Shown here: in pieces, positions 36,232 to 48,274 of the stretch
How the letters are laid out: every line of letters starts with the position of its first letter
How positions within the stretch are numbered: the stretch's first letter is position 1
Source of the DNA: Dehalococcoidia bacterium
Lineage (GTDB): Bacteria; Chloroflexota; Dehalococcoidia; Lucifugimonadales; Lucifugimonadaceae
Reading direction: 5' to 3'
Length of the DNA stretch: 64,000 bases
Assembly: GCA_029940375.1 (NCBI GenBank)
Contig: JAPYUX010000004.1
Coordinates: forward strand, 1-64,000
The notes under the pieces: model-generated
Told to the model about the DNA's origin: nothing
Seen by the model: only the letters and a program-made list of their open reading frames with translations
Database searches by the model: none
Program-made: the position numbers and the translations under genes

Positions 36232-36245
36232 TAGGATCTCCTTTT

Positions 36246-37211
36246 TTAATTTTGTGATAAATTATCTTGCTTAATTGATTTTATAATATCTATGATATAT
36301 GGTCCTGATTTTTTATATGAAATTTCTATTTTATTATTACCAAATATTTCTATTTCTCTTTCTCCATCTAGCGCTATTGTTCCAGAAAGTTTTTCTATTT
36401 TAATTATCTCATCAGGATTCATATATGACCAATGTTTAACTTTCAATGTAGATATGAGTCCTGGAGCTATTGGTGCATAAATCAATTTTCCTTGTTGCCC
36501 AAAAATTATCCTCAAACCTTTGTTTTTATTTGTTGATAGAACTCTTGATCCTATGGAAGAAAGACCAATGCTTAACGGTGAAGATTTTGTAAGAAACAAT
36601 TCCTCTAACATTTCCGGATCCCAAATTGCCTTTGAACCCACAAAATTTTGTTTACTAATTGCTAAATCTATCAAAGCAATATCTTTCTCATTTTCATCAA
36701 CTTTCACACTAATATATGGGTTTCTTATTAAATATTTTTTTTTACCTCTTAGCAAATTCACAAAAAAACCCGTAGCTATCCCAGCTATAGTGGGATCGAT
36801 CATTAATGGGAAAGCATTATTTGTTCCAGTAGAAATAGGTATCAAGGGTATTTTATTAATTTTTTTTGCTACTAATCTATTTGTGCCATCTCCTCCTAAA
36901 ACCAAAATGCAATCACACTTAATATCATTTAATAAACTTGCTGCAATTAAAGTTTGTTCTGGGCCATCATAAAATTTTGTGTCCAAAAAATTAATATTTA
37001 TTTGATCTCTATAATTTTCAATTGCTGGCTTACATAGTCCTGATTTATCTGGCATAAAGTAAAAATCTCTTACTCCTTTTGACAATAAACCAGAAATAAA
37101 TCTACTAATTATATTCGCTTTTTCCTGATTTGATATGAGTCTCCCAGAGGCTACCAATCTCCTAATATCTTTTCCAGCGGATGGATTTGCTATTACGCCT
37201 ATTTTTGCCAA
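36246..37211 (-). CDS. AcoX-like ATP-NAD kinase-fold protein
   Basis: A 321-residue NAD-kinase-like protein. It has the N-terminal GVIANPSAGKDIRRL, the kinase GGDGTNRLVA motif near 103, and STGTNNAFP near 127, as in AcoX and other NAD-kinase relatives. AcoX genes sit in acetoin dehydrogenase operons, and here too the neighbours are E2, E1beta and E1alpha. Its role is not known even in studied operons. The start is TTG at 37211, two bases beyond the E2 stop region; no better start exists. Confidence 0.85.
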   Translation of the reverse strand: MAKIGVIANPSAGKDIRRLVASGRLISNQEKANIISRFISGLLSKGVRDFYFMPDKSGLCKPAIENYRDQININFLDTKFYDGPEQTLIAASLLNDIKCDCILVLGGDGTNRLVAKKINKIPLIPISTGTNNAFPLMIDPTIAGIATGFFVNLLRGKKKYLIRNPYISVKVDENEKDIALIDLAISKQNFVGSKAIWDPEMLEELFLTKSSPLSIGLSSIGSRVLSTNKNKGLRIIFGQQGKLIYAPIAPGLISTLKVKHWSYMNPDEIIKIEKLSGTIALDGEREIEIFGNNKIEISYKKSGPYIIDIIKSIKQDNLSQN

Positions 37212-37215
37212 ATCA

Positions 37216-38382
37216 CTAAATACTTTCGATGTTATTTATTAGGGTTTCTAAAAAGCTTGCAGCAGGAACACCGTCTATTGCTCTATGATCAAATGTTAAG
37301 GATAAATAAATCATATTTCTTACTGTTGCTATTCCTTCATTTATGTAAACCTCTTCTGCAATTTTACCCAAGCCTAAGATTGCTATTTCAGGTGGATTAA
37401 TTATGGGGTTGAAATTTTCTACGTTGTAAGAAGTTAAATTAGTTATAGAAAAGGTTGAACCAGAAATTTCGTGAGGTAACAATTGCTTGTTTTTTATTTT
37501 TTTAGAAAATTCTCTTATTTCTTTAGAAATTTCCAATTCATTTTTATCTTGTGAATTATTAATTACAGGAACCAATAGTCCTCCTTCAACTGCCATTGCA
37601 ATTCCTATATTTATATTCTCCAAGATATATAAATCATCATTTATATAATGGGAATTAATTATGGTATGTTTTTCTAAACTATTTGAAACTATTTTAACTA
37701 TTAAGTCATTTAGTTGCGGTCTAATTCTATGTTGTCGCCATTCAGGTAATAAAGCTTTTTGCTTGGATATTAAATTATCCACACAAGCCTTCGAGTTAAG
37801 AGTAACTTGAGGATTTTGTGCACTTTCATACATCCTTTTGGCAATAATTTGTCTTATTCCAGTACTTTTAATTTTTTCTTTGACATCCAACGTATCTGCT
37901 ATGCTTGTTGATATTTCGGAATCTTTAGATTCATTAAACTTTATTACATCATTTTCAGTAATTCTTCCAGACGGGCCCGTACCAGTGATTAAATTTATAT
38001 CAATTTTAAGTTTTTTCGCTAAATTTCTTGCTCGAGGTGTAGCCAGTATTTTTTTTGAACTAATTTGTTTTTTTATTTGTGTTTCAGATTTGTTGTCTAC
38101 TTTTTGTTCGATTATAGTCTCTGGAAAATCTTCAATTTTTTCTCCTTCTAATAATATGAGCCCTAAAACAGCCCCTACTGGCACCAATACACCTTCCTTT
38201 ACGTTTATTCTTCCTAAAATTCCATCTTCAATTGCTTCTACAGCAGAACTAACTTTTGTTGATTCTATTTCAACCAATGGTTCATCTTTAGTTATTTTGT
38301 CACCAACGGTTTTGAGCCATTTAATTACAGTTCCGTCATTCATATTCATTCCCCATTGGGGAAGTTTAATTTCTATGGGCAT
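37216..38382 (-). CDS. Dihydrolipoamide acyltransferase (E2) of a 2-oxoacid/acetoin dehydrogenase
   Basis: Domains in order: lipoyl domain (1-75) with Lys43 in EIESTKVSSA; peripheral-subunit-binding domain near 115-150 (ATPRARNLAKKLKIDI then GTGPSGRITENDV); catalytic domain with HRAIDG near 362. At 388 residues it has a single lipoyl domain, as in AcoC and many pyruvate dehydrogenases. It passes the acyl or acetaldehyde-derived unit to CoA. The start overlaps the dehalogenase-like gene by 17 bases. Confidence 0.92.
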   Translation of the reverse strand: MPIEIKLPQWGMNMNDGTVIKWLKTVGDKITKDEPLVEIESTKVSSAVEAIEDGILGRINVKEGVLVPVGAVLGLILLEGEKIEDFPETIIEQKVDNKSETQIKKQISSKKILATPRARNLAKKLKIDINLITGTGPSGRITENDVIKFNESKDSEISTSIADTLDVKEKIKSTGIRQIIAKRMYESAQNPQVTLNSKACVDNLISKQKALLPEWRQHRIRPQLNDLIVKIVSNSLEKHTIINSHYINDDLYILENINIGIAMAVEGGLLVPVINNSQDKNELEISKEIREFSKKIKNKQLLPHEISGSTFSITNLTSYNVENFNPIINPPEIAILGLGKIAEEVYINEGIATVRNMIYLSLTFDHRAIDGVPAASFLETLINNIESI

Positions 38383-39082
38383 AGATGTCCTCTTCTTTAG
38401 TTAATTTATTAGATAATTCTGTAAAATTCTCAACAATTAAATCAGGCTTTAACATTTCATTACATTCTTCGTAAGGTAACGCATATCTATTTACATATAC
38501 TGCTTTCATTCCACAACTTTTAGCTCCTAATGTATCAAAAGAATTGGCAGAAATCATCATTATTTCAGAAAGTTCGTATCCTGTTATTAATGATGTTTTC
38601 CTATAAACACCCGAATGAGGTTTAAATGCTCCTACTTCTTCTACGGAAATAATATTATCAAAGTTGAATTTAATTCTTTTTTGGGCCAAATGTCTCAAAA
38701 ATTTATCTTCCCCATTTGATAAGGCAATAAGTTTATATTTATTTGATAATAAATTTAAAGCATTTGAAACTTCTGAAAAAGGAATTAAATTTTGCCAATT
38801 CTCATCCCACAGACTTAACTCTAAATCACTTGGCTCCATATTAAATTTTCTAGCAGTATACTTAAATGCATTTTTAACAGTTTTTAAATATCCACTATGA
38901 CCTAAATCTAAAATGTTATCTTGATATTGCTCTATTCTTTGTCTGTGTCTTAAAAATGCCCAAAATTCCTCAGGGGTTGTTTTTGAATTATTATTATTAA
39001 TAATATTAATGATTGAGCCTTTTGTACTTTTTTCTAAATCCAGAACTGTTCCAAAAAGATCAAAAGTAAGTGCTTTTATCAT
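38366..39082 (-). CDS. HAD hydrolase, haloacid dehalogenase type II-like
   Basis: A 238-residue HAD protein. It has the nucleophile loop TFDLFGTVLD (Asp8), LSNGED near 118, the lysine in GAFKPHSGVY near 150 and MISANSFDTLGAKSCG near 173, the last in the style of L-2-haloacid dehalogenases. The second acidic residue of phosphatase-type HADs at D+2 is Phe here, consistent with a dehalogenase-type reaction. It overlaps E2 by 17 bases and follows E1beta by 4, so it is an integral part of the dehydrogenase operon. The true substrate is unknown. Confidence 0.85.
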   Translation of the reverse strand: MIKALTFDLFGTVLDLEKSTKGSIINIINNNNSKTTPEEFWAFLRHRQRIEQYQDNILDLGHSGYLKTVKNAFKYTARKFNMEPSDLELSLWDENWQNLIPFSEVSNALNLLSNKYKLIALSNGEDKFLRHLAQKRIKFNFDNIISVEEVGAFKPHSGVYRKTSLITGYELSEIMMISANSFDTLGAKSCGMKAVYVNRYALPYEECNEMLKPDLIVENFTELSNKLTKEEDIYAHRN

Positions 39083-39086
39083 AAAT

Positions 39087-40046
39087 TTATTCCAATGTAC
39101 TTTTTACGGCGGAATATATTTTATCTAAGTTAGGATATACAAGTTTTTCTAAACTTGGGGAGTAAGGAATATGTACCTGCTCGGATGCTACTTTTATAAT
39201 TGGTGATTGTAAAAACCAAAACCCTTCTTCAGCAACAATTGAAGAAATTTCAGAAGCAGCTGAACATACTTTATGAGCAGGGTCTACAACTACAAGTCTG
39301 CCTGTTTTTTCAACAGAATTTAATATAGTTTCCTTATCAAGAGGAACCAAAGTTCTAGGATTTATGACCTCGCACGAAATTCCTTCTTTTTCAAGATTAT
39401 TAGCCGCTTCTAATGAAAGCTTTACAGAGCCCGCAATACCAACGATAGTACAGTCGTTGCCTTCTTTTACTATTTCCGCTTTTCCAAATGGAATATCTAC
39501 ATCTGAAACCTCTCCTCTTGTTCCCGATAAATTCACATCTTCAAATATTATTACTGGATCATCATCCCTTATTGCAGTTTTCAATAATCCTTTTGCATCT
39601 GATGAATTCGCAGGAACTGCAATTTTAATTCCAGGCATATTCATAAACATCGGATAAGAGCGATCTGAGTGATGAGCCGCAGACCCACCTCCATATGCCA
39701 TAGAGGCTCTATAAACAACGGGTAAATTGGCTTGCCCACCAAACATATATCTCATTTTTGCAGCTTGTGAAATCAATTGGTCCATTGCAACCCACATAAA
39801 ACTTGTTACCGTTTCAACAATAGGACGCATTCCAACAAGAGAGGCTCCTATAGCTGCACCAAAAAAACCATTTTCGGAAAGAGGGGTATCTAATACTCTA
39901 TCTTCCCCAAATTCTTTGAATAAATTCGCGGTTGTTCCATAAACAGATAGTCTTATATCTTCTCCCATAATAAACACATTAGGGTCTCTTCTCATCTCCT
40001 CAGCTATTGCTTCATTTATAGCTTCAGCAAAAATTTTCTCAGTCAT
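39087..40046 (-). CDS. 2-oxoacid/acetoin dehydrogenase E1 beta subunit
   Basis: Transketolase-like beta chain of the thiamine-diphosphate E1. It opens MTEKIFAEAINEAIAEEM and contains MGEDI near 27, DTPLSENGFFGAAIGAS near 53-69 (Glu contacting the thiamine pyrimidine), and the C-terminal VINPRTLVPLDKET. Length is 319 residues. ATG 40046 is supported by GGAGG upstream; a longer frame from 40139 overlaps E1alpha without family likeness. It pairs with E1alpha, 16 bases upstream. Substrate may be pyruvate, branched keto acids or acetoin. Confidence 0.93.
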   Translation of the reverse strand: MTEKIFAEAINEAIAEEMRRDPNVFIMGEDIRLSVYGTTANLFKEFGEDRVLDTPLSENGFFGAAIGASLVGMRPIVETVTSFMWVAMDQLISQAAKMRYMFGGQANLPVVYRASMAYGGGSAAHHSDRSYPMFMNMPGIKIAVPANSSDAKGLLKTAIRDDDPVIIFEDVNLSGTRGEVSDVDIPFGKAEIVKEGNDCTIVGIAGSVKLSLEAANNLEKEGISCEVINPRTLVPLDKETILNSVEKTGRLVVVDPAHKVCSAASEISSIVAEEGFWFLQSPIIKVASEQVHIPYSPSLEKLVYPNLDKIYSAVKSTLE

Positions 40047-40062
40047 TATTTCCTCCAATAAT

Positions 40063-41052
40063 TTATGGTTTAGGTATGGGGTTTGCCCACATGCTATCAA
40101 ACAAATTTTCTGGCTTAGGAAATTCACTATTACGAGCAAAATTCACTGCTTCCTCAATTTCTTCAATAGAATTATTTTCTATTTCTTTACACTCTGATTC
40201 AGAAAGTGTTCCTCTTTCTATTAATTTTTTAGTATGAATATCTATAGGATCTCTTTCTTTCCATTTATCAATTTCTTCTTGTGATCTGTACTCACCTTTT
40301 GTAACCCTTCCTAAACCCAGAGAGTGATCTTCAAATCTGTAAGTTAAGCCTTCAATCAAAGTGGGGCCATCTCCATTTCTTGCTCTTTTTACAGCTTCTG
40401 CAGTTGCTTCATGCATCGCCTCTACATTTTGACCATCAACTAAAACTCCTGGCATATTATAAGCTGGAGCCCTATCAGATACATTATCAACAGCAACTGA
40501 ATCTTGGTATGAAGTTGTGATTGCAAATTGATTGTTTTCACATACAAAAATAACAGGTAATTTCCATATAGATGCAAGATTCATTGATTCATGACAAGCA
40601 CCTTGATTTGAAGCTCCATCACCAAAAAAAACAACTGAAACAAAATCTTTTTTTCTTAATTTGGAAGCTAAGCCCGCTCCAGTTGCAACAGGTACCGAAG
40701 ATGCAACAATGCCTGATTCTCCTAATATTCCAACAGAAAAATCTGCAAGATGCATAGAGCCTCCGTTGCCATTACAATAACCATCAACCTTGCCATAAAT
40801 TTCAGCCATAGCCTTTTTGATACTCCCTCCTTTAGCAAGAGGATGTCCATGTGAACGATGGTTTCCTGCAATATAATCAGTATCCTTTAGGGCGGAACAA
40901 ACTCCTACCGCAACAGCTTCTTCTCCAATATATGGATGCGCAGGTCCAACAAATTCTCCAGCTTTATGAACTTCCATAACTTTTATCTCAAAGTTTCTTA
41001 TCGTCCACATTCGCTTTAACATATGTATCTGGGTTTCTTTTGTTAATTCCAT
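40063..41052 (-). CDS. 2-oxoacid/acetoin dehydrogenase E1 alpha subunit
   Basis: Carries the thiamine-diphosphate motif FFGDGASNQGACHESMNLAS near 150-175 and the upstream GNHRSHGHPLAKGG and GNGGSMHLADF segments of the E1alpha/AcoA family. At 329 residues it is close to AcoA and PdhA. It is the first gene of a minus-strand operon E1alpha-E1beta-dehalogenase-E2-AcoX. With AcoX present, acetoin dehydrogenase is as likely as pyruvate dehydrogenase. No E3 gene is in the cluster. Confidence 0.93.
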   Translation of the reverse strand: MELTKETQIHMLKRMWTIRNFEIKVMEVHKAGEFVGPAHPYIGEEAVAVGVCSALKDTDYIAGNHRSHGHPLAKGGSIKKAMAEIYGKVDGYCNGNGGSMHLADFSVGILGESGIVASSVPVATGAGLASKLRKKDFVSVVFFGDGASNQGACHESMNLASIWKLPVIFVCENNQFAITTSYQDSVAVDNVSDRAPAYNMPGVLVDGQNVEAMHEATAEAVKRARNGDGPTLIEGLTYRFEDHSLGLGRVTKGEYRSQEEIDKWKERDPIDIHTKKLIERGTLSESECKEIENNSIEEIEEAVNFARNSEFPKPENLFDSMWANPIPKP

Positions 41053-44124
<3,072 letters not shown>

Positions 44125-44128
<4 letters not shown>

Positions 44129-44670
44129 TCAATTTCTCCTTTATCAGTAATGGAAAAAATAGAATTAAAATTATAACCCAGTTCTTTTATTTTATCTGAA
44201 CCTCCCATTTTTCTATCCAATATAGATAATACGAGCTTAACTTTTGAATTTTGTTGTTGAACAATTTTTATTGATTCAATCAAAGAGCCTCCGGTCGAAA
44301 TCGTATCGTCAATTATAATAACATCTGAATTTGGCTCGAAATTACCTTCAATTTGTTTTTGCAAACCATGTTCTTTCTTAGATGAACGAATGAAAAACCC
44401 ATTTATTGGATAATTCAATAAAGATGAGGCATAAACAATTGAACCAATAAGAGGAACAGCCGCAACTACAGGTCCTCCTATAAATTTTAATTTAAGTTTT
44501 TTTGCTGCATTTATCACCCAATTAGAAATAATTATGGAACATTCAGGATTTAATGTCAGTCGTCTCCCATCGAAATAAAAATTAGATTTTTTCCCACTAG
44601 TTAAAGTAAAATCCCCATATTCTAGAGCTTTTAATTCTAGTGCTTTTTTTAATAATATAGCCTTGTCCAT
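44125..44670 (-). CDS. pyrE: Orotate phosphoribosyltransferase
   Basis: Makes orotidine 5'-phosphate from orotate and PRPP. It contains the N-terminal GDFTLTSGKKSNFYFDGR, typical of PyrE, and the PRPP motif VIIIDDTISTGGSLIE near 117-132. It is 181 residues long. It lies 10 bases after nadD and overlaps the MazG-like gene by 4. No other pyrimidine gene is nearby. Confidence 0.94.
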
Positions 44671-44680
44671 TAAAATTATT

Positions 44681-45289
44681 TTATTGATATAAATTAGTTT
44701 TTGTAATGTATTTTTCTATTTCTTTTGAAACATATTTGTTAATAGGCTTTTTTATCCGGATTGCATTTCGAATCTGAGATGAATTTGTGTCATCTAATTT
44801 CTTTATAATATGTAATTTGTTTTTTTTGGTTTGATTTTTGTTTAATTTATTTCCAATTCGTTTGATTACAATAAAATGATAAGATTTGACAAGTTGAATA
44901 TAATCTTTCCATAAATGTAATTCATTAAAAGCATCTGATCCTAAAACTATGTATTTTATACAGAAATCTTTCTGAGTTTTTTTTAGAAAATCTAAAGTAT
45001 CTATAGTGTAACTAGGATTGGGCCGATTCACTTCGTAATCAACAATTTGAACCTTTTTATTCTTCACACCTATTTTACACATTCCTAGCCTTTGAAAAGG
45101 TGTAGCAATGGGACTAAATTGTTTCATATATGGGTTACCTGTTGGTACCAAAAATAGCTTTCGAATCAAAAGGTTTTCCGTTATATTTTTTATAATCGAT
45201 AAATGTCCATTATGCAGAGGATCGAAGGTTCCTCCATAATAAGCAGAAATCTGTAAATTTTTTTTGTTATTCTCCCCAGATAAATTCAT
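44681..45289 (-). CDS. nadD: Nicotinate-nucleotide adenylyltransferase
   Basis: Forms deamido-NAD from nicotinate mononucleotide and ATP. The nucleotidyltransferase signature YYGGTFDPLHNGHLS lies near 18-32, and the second ATP motif SSQIRNAIR near 167 (family SSTxIR). At 202 residues it is normal length. Its first 23 bases overlap the end of obg. The order obg-nadD is common in bacteria, where it is usually followed by rsfS; here pyrE takes that place. Confidence 0.93.
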   Translation of the reverse strand: MNLSGENNKKNLQISAYYGGTFDPLHNGHLSIIKNITENLLIRKLFLVPTGNPYMKQFSPIATPFQRLGMCKIGVKNKKVQIVDYEVNRPNPSYTIDTLDFLKKTQKDFCIKYIVLGSDAFNELHLWKDYIQLVKSYHFIVIKRIGNKLNKNQTKKNKLHIIKKLDDTNSSQIRNAIRIKKPINKYVSKEIEKYITKTNLYQ

Positions 45290-46535
45290 ATTCTCCTACT
45301 TTTATTAAATCACCTGCTTTAATTCCCATTTGAATCAATTCTTCAAATAATTCACTCTGTCTCATCTTATATTGAAATTGAACTAATGTTTTCCATTGAT
45401 TCAAGTTAGATCCATTAGCTAATCTAATAAAATTTTCATCTAAAATTTCAAAATTATTCTTATGTTTTTTTACAATTTTTGGTTCACTATATTTTATTGA
45501 AATAATAGGAATATCACTTTCTTCCAGTTGTAATTTTGTTTCAGAAACAAATTTTAACATATAAGATTTTAAGTTTTCTAAATTTTCATCATTTTCATTT
45601 GAAAGATAGAAAACTTTAGGCTCTTTTATATCATGATTCTTTAAATCCATTTCAAGTTGCTTTCGGAATTTCTGAGAATCATTACACAAATCAGTTTTTG
45701 AACATACAATAATTAGATGTTTATCTCGAAGCTTAGGATTAAATTTTTCTATTTCTGTTAGAAGGATTTTAATAGAATTATTTACATTATCTATTGACGA
45801 AATAATCAAAACCAGAGCTTTTGTATTGGATATATGTTTCAAAAATTCATTTCCTAATCCCAATTTTTTATGAGAACCTTCTATTAATGCAGGAACCTCC
45901 AATAGTTTAATTTTCGTAAACTTAGCATCTAATATTCCTATCTCAGGATAAATAGTGGAAAATGGATAATCTGCTATCTTTGGCTTAGCATTACTTAATA
46001 AAGATAACAATGAAGATTTACCTGCATTGGGCAATGATACAAAAACAAAATCGGAAATTATTTTCAAATCTAAGGCCATTTTTTTTGTTAATCCTATACC
46101 TCCTGCTTCGGCGAGTAGCGGTTCTTTATTGTCAGATCGAACAAAATTTATATTACCTTTACCGCCCTTACCTCCATCAAGAAGCTTAATCCTTTCGTTT
46201 GGATTGTAAAAGGAACCAAAAAACTCCTTATTATTATTTTTGATAATAGATAAATCGGTGCCAATAGGAACTTTAATTATATAATCATCACCCTGTTGGC
46301 CTGTCTGATTCTGTTTTTTTCCGTTCTTACCATTTGAAGCAAGTAAATTATTATTAAATCTATAAACAGATAAATCATTTAATGTTGAATCCGCTTGGAT
46401 CCACACAGTCCCACCAGTTCCACCGCTGCCTCCATCTGGTCCACCCAAAGAATTTTTTGCGTTCCTTTTAAAGCTTACTATCCCAGCTCCACCATCACCA
46501 GCTTTAATATTTATTATTATATTATCTAAAAACAT
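45267..46535 (-). CDS. obg: Obg/CgtA GTPase with degenerate G motifs
   Basis: Ribosome-associated GTPase of 422 residues. The glycine-rich Obg domain (1-158) is intact (KAGDGGAGIVSFKR, GGPDGGSGGTGG), and the C-terminal OCT domain (about 350-422) is present. In the G domain, however, G1 is SLPNAGKS (167-174, first Gly lost), G3 is EVPA (213-216, family DIPG), G4 is SKTD (279-282, family NKxD) and G5 is LSN (family SA). The G2 threonine (Thr194) remains. GTP binding or hydrolysis may be weakened or altered. It is the first gene of the operon to nadD, pyrE and the MazG-like gene. Confidence 0.93.
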   Translation of the reverse strand: MFLDNIIINIKAGDGGAGIVSFKRNAKNSLGGPDGGSGGTGGTVWIQADSTLNDLSVYRFNNNLLASNGKNGKKQNQTGQQGDDYIIKVPIGTDLSIIKNNNKEFFGSFYNPNERIKLLDGGKGGKGNINFVRSDNKEPLLAEAGGIGLTKKMALDLKIISDFVFVSLPNAGKSSLLSLLSNAKPKIADYPFSTIYPEIGILDAKFTKIKLLEVPALIEGSHKKLGLGNEFLKHISNTKALVLIISSIDNVNNSIKILLTEIEKFNPKLRDKHLIIVCSKTDLCNDSQKFRKQLEMDLKNHDIKEPKVFYLSNENDENLENLKSYMLKFVSETKLQLEESDIPIISIKYSEPKIVKKHKNNFEILDENFIRLANGSNLNQWKTLVQFQYKMRQSELFEELIQMGIKAGDLIKVGEYEFIWGE

Positions 46536-46662
46536 ATATTTATATTTTAATTAATAATAATTAAATATGTTGAAATTGTTAGTTGAATTTGATTATAGGT
46601 TATAAAGTGTTGAAAACTATTGAGATAGAGTTGATGAATTTAAAGAAAAGAATTTAAATCAA

Positions 46663-47967
46663 TTAGTTTAAGGAAAGACTTTTTTCTATTTCTTGCTTAA
46701 GTTCAACATTATTCAACAGTTCTTTTTTTATTTTATTAACCGAATAAATAATTGTTGAATGATCTCTTTTCCCAAGTTTTAGACCTGCTTGTGATGTTGT
46801 GAAATTTGATTTCTCTATCAGTAAATAAGCGGCTACATGTCTTGCAAAATTTGTTTTTCGGTCATTTTTTCTACTTTGTAAATCTTCTGTTTGAATTCCA
46901 AATAAATAATTTATACAAGAGAACACTTTTTCCTCTGTAATAGCTTGATCAATTAAGTCATCCAATTTGTAATCTCTTATAATTGATTTCACCATTTCTT
47001 TATTGATAGTTGAATTTAATAAATCTGAATGTGCAATAAGAGTGTTAATGATCCCCTCGATTTCACTTATAGATTGGAATTTTTTATTACTAATGTAATC
47101 AAGAACATTTTCGGAAATAGATATTTTTTTGGATCTTAGTTTTTTATATATATACTTTCTTGTTGTTTCACTATCAGGAGCATTGATTCTTACAATTAAA
47201 CCTGATTTTATCATTGAGATGAGCCGACTAGGCATATGTGTTTTACTAGGATGGTTGTAAGAGGTTAAAACTATTTGTTTTCCTGAAACAGCAAGTTGAT
47301 TCATTATATGAATTAACATTTCTATTGTTTGTTTTTTACCAACAAGAAAATCTAAATCATCCAATATAAAAGCATCTGCTTCTCTATATTTATCCATTAT
47401 TTTTGAATCGTTTGTTCTTACAGATTTTACGAATTCATTAGTAAAAGATTCTCCTGTTGCTGCAATTACTTTACATCCTTTTGTTTTCAGGTTTTTAGCG
47501 ATGGCTTGTGCTAAATGTGTTTTCCCCAACCCCCAATTTGCATATATATAATATGGATTATATATATCACCTGGAAGTTCACATATTTTTTTTGATGCAG
47601 CATACGGTAAAAAGTTAGATTTACCTGAAATAAAAGAATTGAAGTTATATTTAGGGTTCGACCAGGTACCTTTAATTTCTCCTTGATTTAAATATTGTGT
47701 TTGATTGACATTTAATCCATTTAAAATATATTTTAGATTTAATTTTTTGTTAGAAGTTTGCAATAAGGCTTCATTGATTGTTGTGTTTAACCTCTGAGAG
47801 AGCATTTCAATAGCAAAAATACTTTCTGCACTTACGGTTAGAGTTGTTTTGGATATTTCTACTCCCTCGGTGTTTTTAAGCCATGTTCTAAACGTTGTAT
47901 CGGGTACAACCATTTCAAGATATCCTAAGGCCGAAGCCCAAATTTTTTTTGGATCAAAAATATCCAA
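46663..47967 (-). CDS. dnaA: Chromosomal replication initiator DnaA, divergent ATPase
   Basis: All four domains are visible: domain I (1-85), a short linker, AAA+ domain III (about 105-325) and DNA-binding domain IV ending with LKLGKRDHSTIIYSVNKI, the DnaA signature. Walker A reads ANWGLGKT (143-150), with Ala for the first Gly; Walker B is ILDDLDFL (201-208). The arginine-finger position of the LRSRF segment is Met252 (LISMIKSGL), and the sensor-1 SSD reads TSY. These are key residues for ATP-dependent oligomer formation. At 434 residues it is slightly short. It stands alone, with a 307-base AT-rich gap upstream. Confidence 0.92.
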   Translation of the reverse strand: MDIFDPKKIWASALGYLEMVVPDTTFRTWLKNTEGVEISKTTLTVSAESIFAIEMLSQRLNTTINEALLQTSNKKLNLKYILNGLNVNQTQYLNQGEIKGTWSNPKYNFNSFISGKSNFLPYAASKKICELPGDIYNPYYIYANWGLGKTHLAQAIAKNLKTKGCKVIAATGESFTNEFVKSVRTNDSKIMDKYREADAFILDDLDFLVGKKQTIEMLIHIMNQLAVSGKQIVLTSYNHPSKTHMPSRLISMIKSGLIVRINAPDSETTRKYIYKKLRSKKISISENVLDYISNKKFQSISEIEGIINTLIAHSDLLNSTINKEMVKSIIRDYKLDDLIDQAITEEKVFSCINYLFGIQTEDLQSRKNDRKTNFARHVAAYLLIEKSNFTTSQAGLKLGKRDHSTIIYSVNKIKKELLNNVELKQEIEKSLSLN

Positions 47968-48274
47968 TTTTTTCCTTTAAAAAATTAAAAAACTATACAT
48001 AATAATTTATTGCGACTACTCCGCGACGAATGTCTTTTTTCGATTAAAAAAACAATTTCTTTTATATAATTAAAGAAATCATGATTGATTGATCGCTAAA
48101 AAAAAAATAACATAATTATTAATTAAAAAAAGGCTTTAATAATGTATTTTAATAATAAATTAAATAAAAAAAGGAATTTTTTAATTTTTTACGAAATGTT
48201 ATAAACTGGAGACGAAATATTTTATCATTAAACGCACAGGCATTAAAAACAAAATTAAATTTTTTGGATACAAA
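47968..48274. other. AT-rich gap upstream of dnaA (candidate origin, weak)
   Basis: A 307-base gap between divergent dnaA and fmt. The middle and right parts are almost pure A/T, with repeated TTTAATAAT-type runs (about 48133-48170), the sort of sequence that unwinds easily. A short GC-rich patch (GCGACTACTCCGCGACGAATG) lies at 48012-48032. No copy of the standard DnaA box TTATCCACA or a one-mismatch variant is visible. It certainly holds the promoters of both genes; an origin role rests only on position and AT content. Confidence 0.35.

Noticed and set aside
36520-36972. A 150-codon open frame antisense to the AcoX-like gene, and a similar 188-codon frame at 37838-38404 antisense to E2
   Set aside because: Both lie wholly or mainly inside clear genes on the other strand, and their products are hydrophobic low-information sequences; they are shadows.
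47968-48274. DnaA boxes upstream of dnaA
   Set aside because: The best match (TTATCATTA) agrees with TTATCCACA at only six of nine positions, no better than chance.
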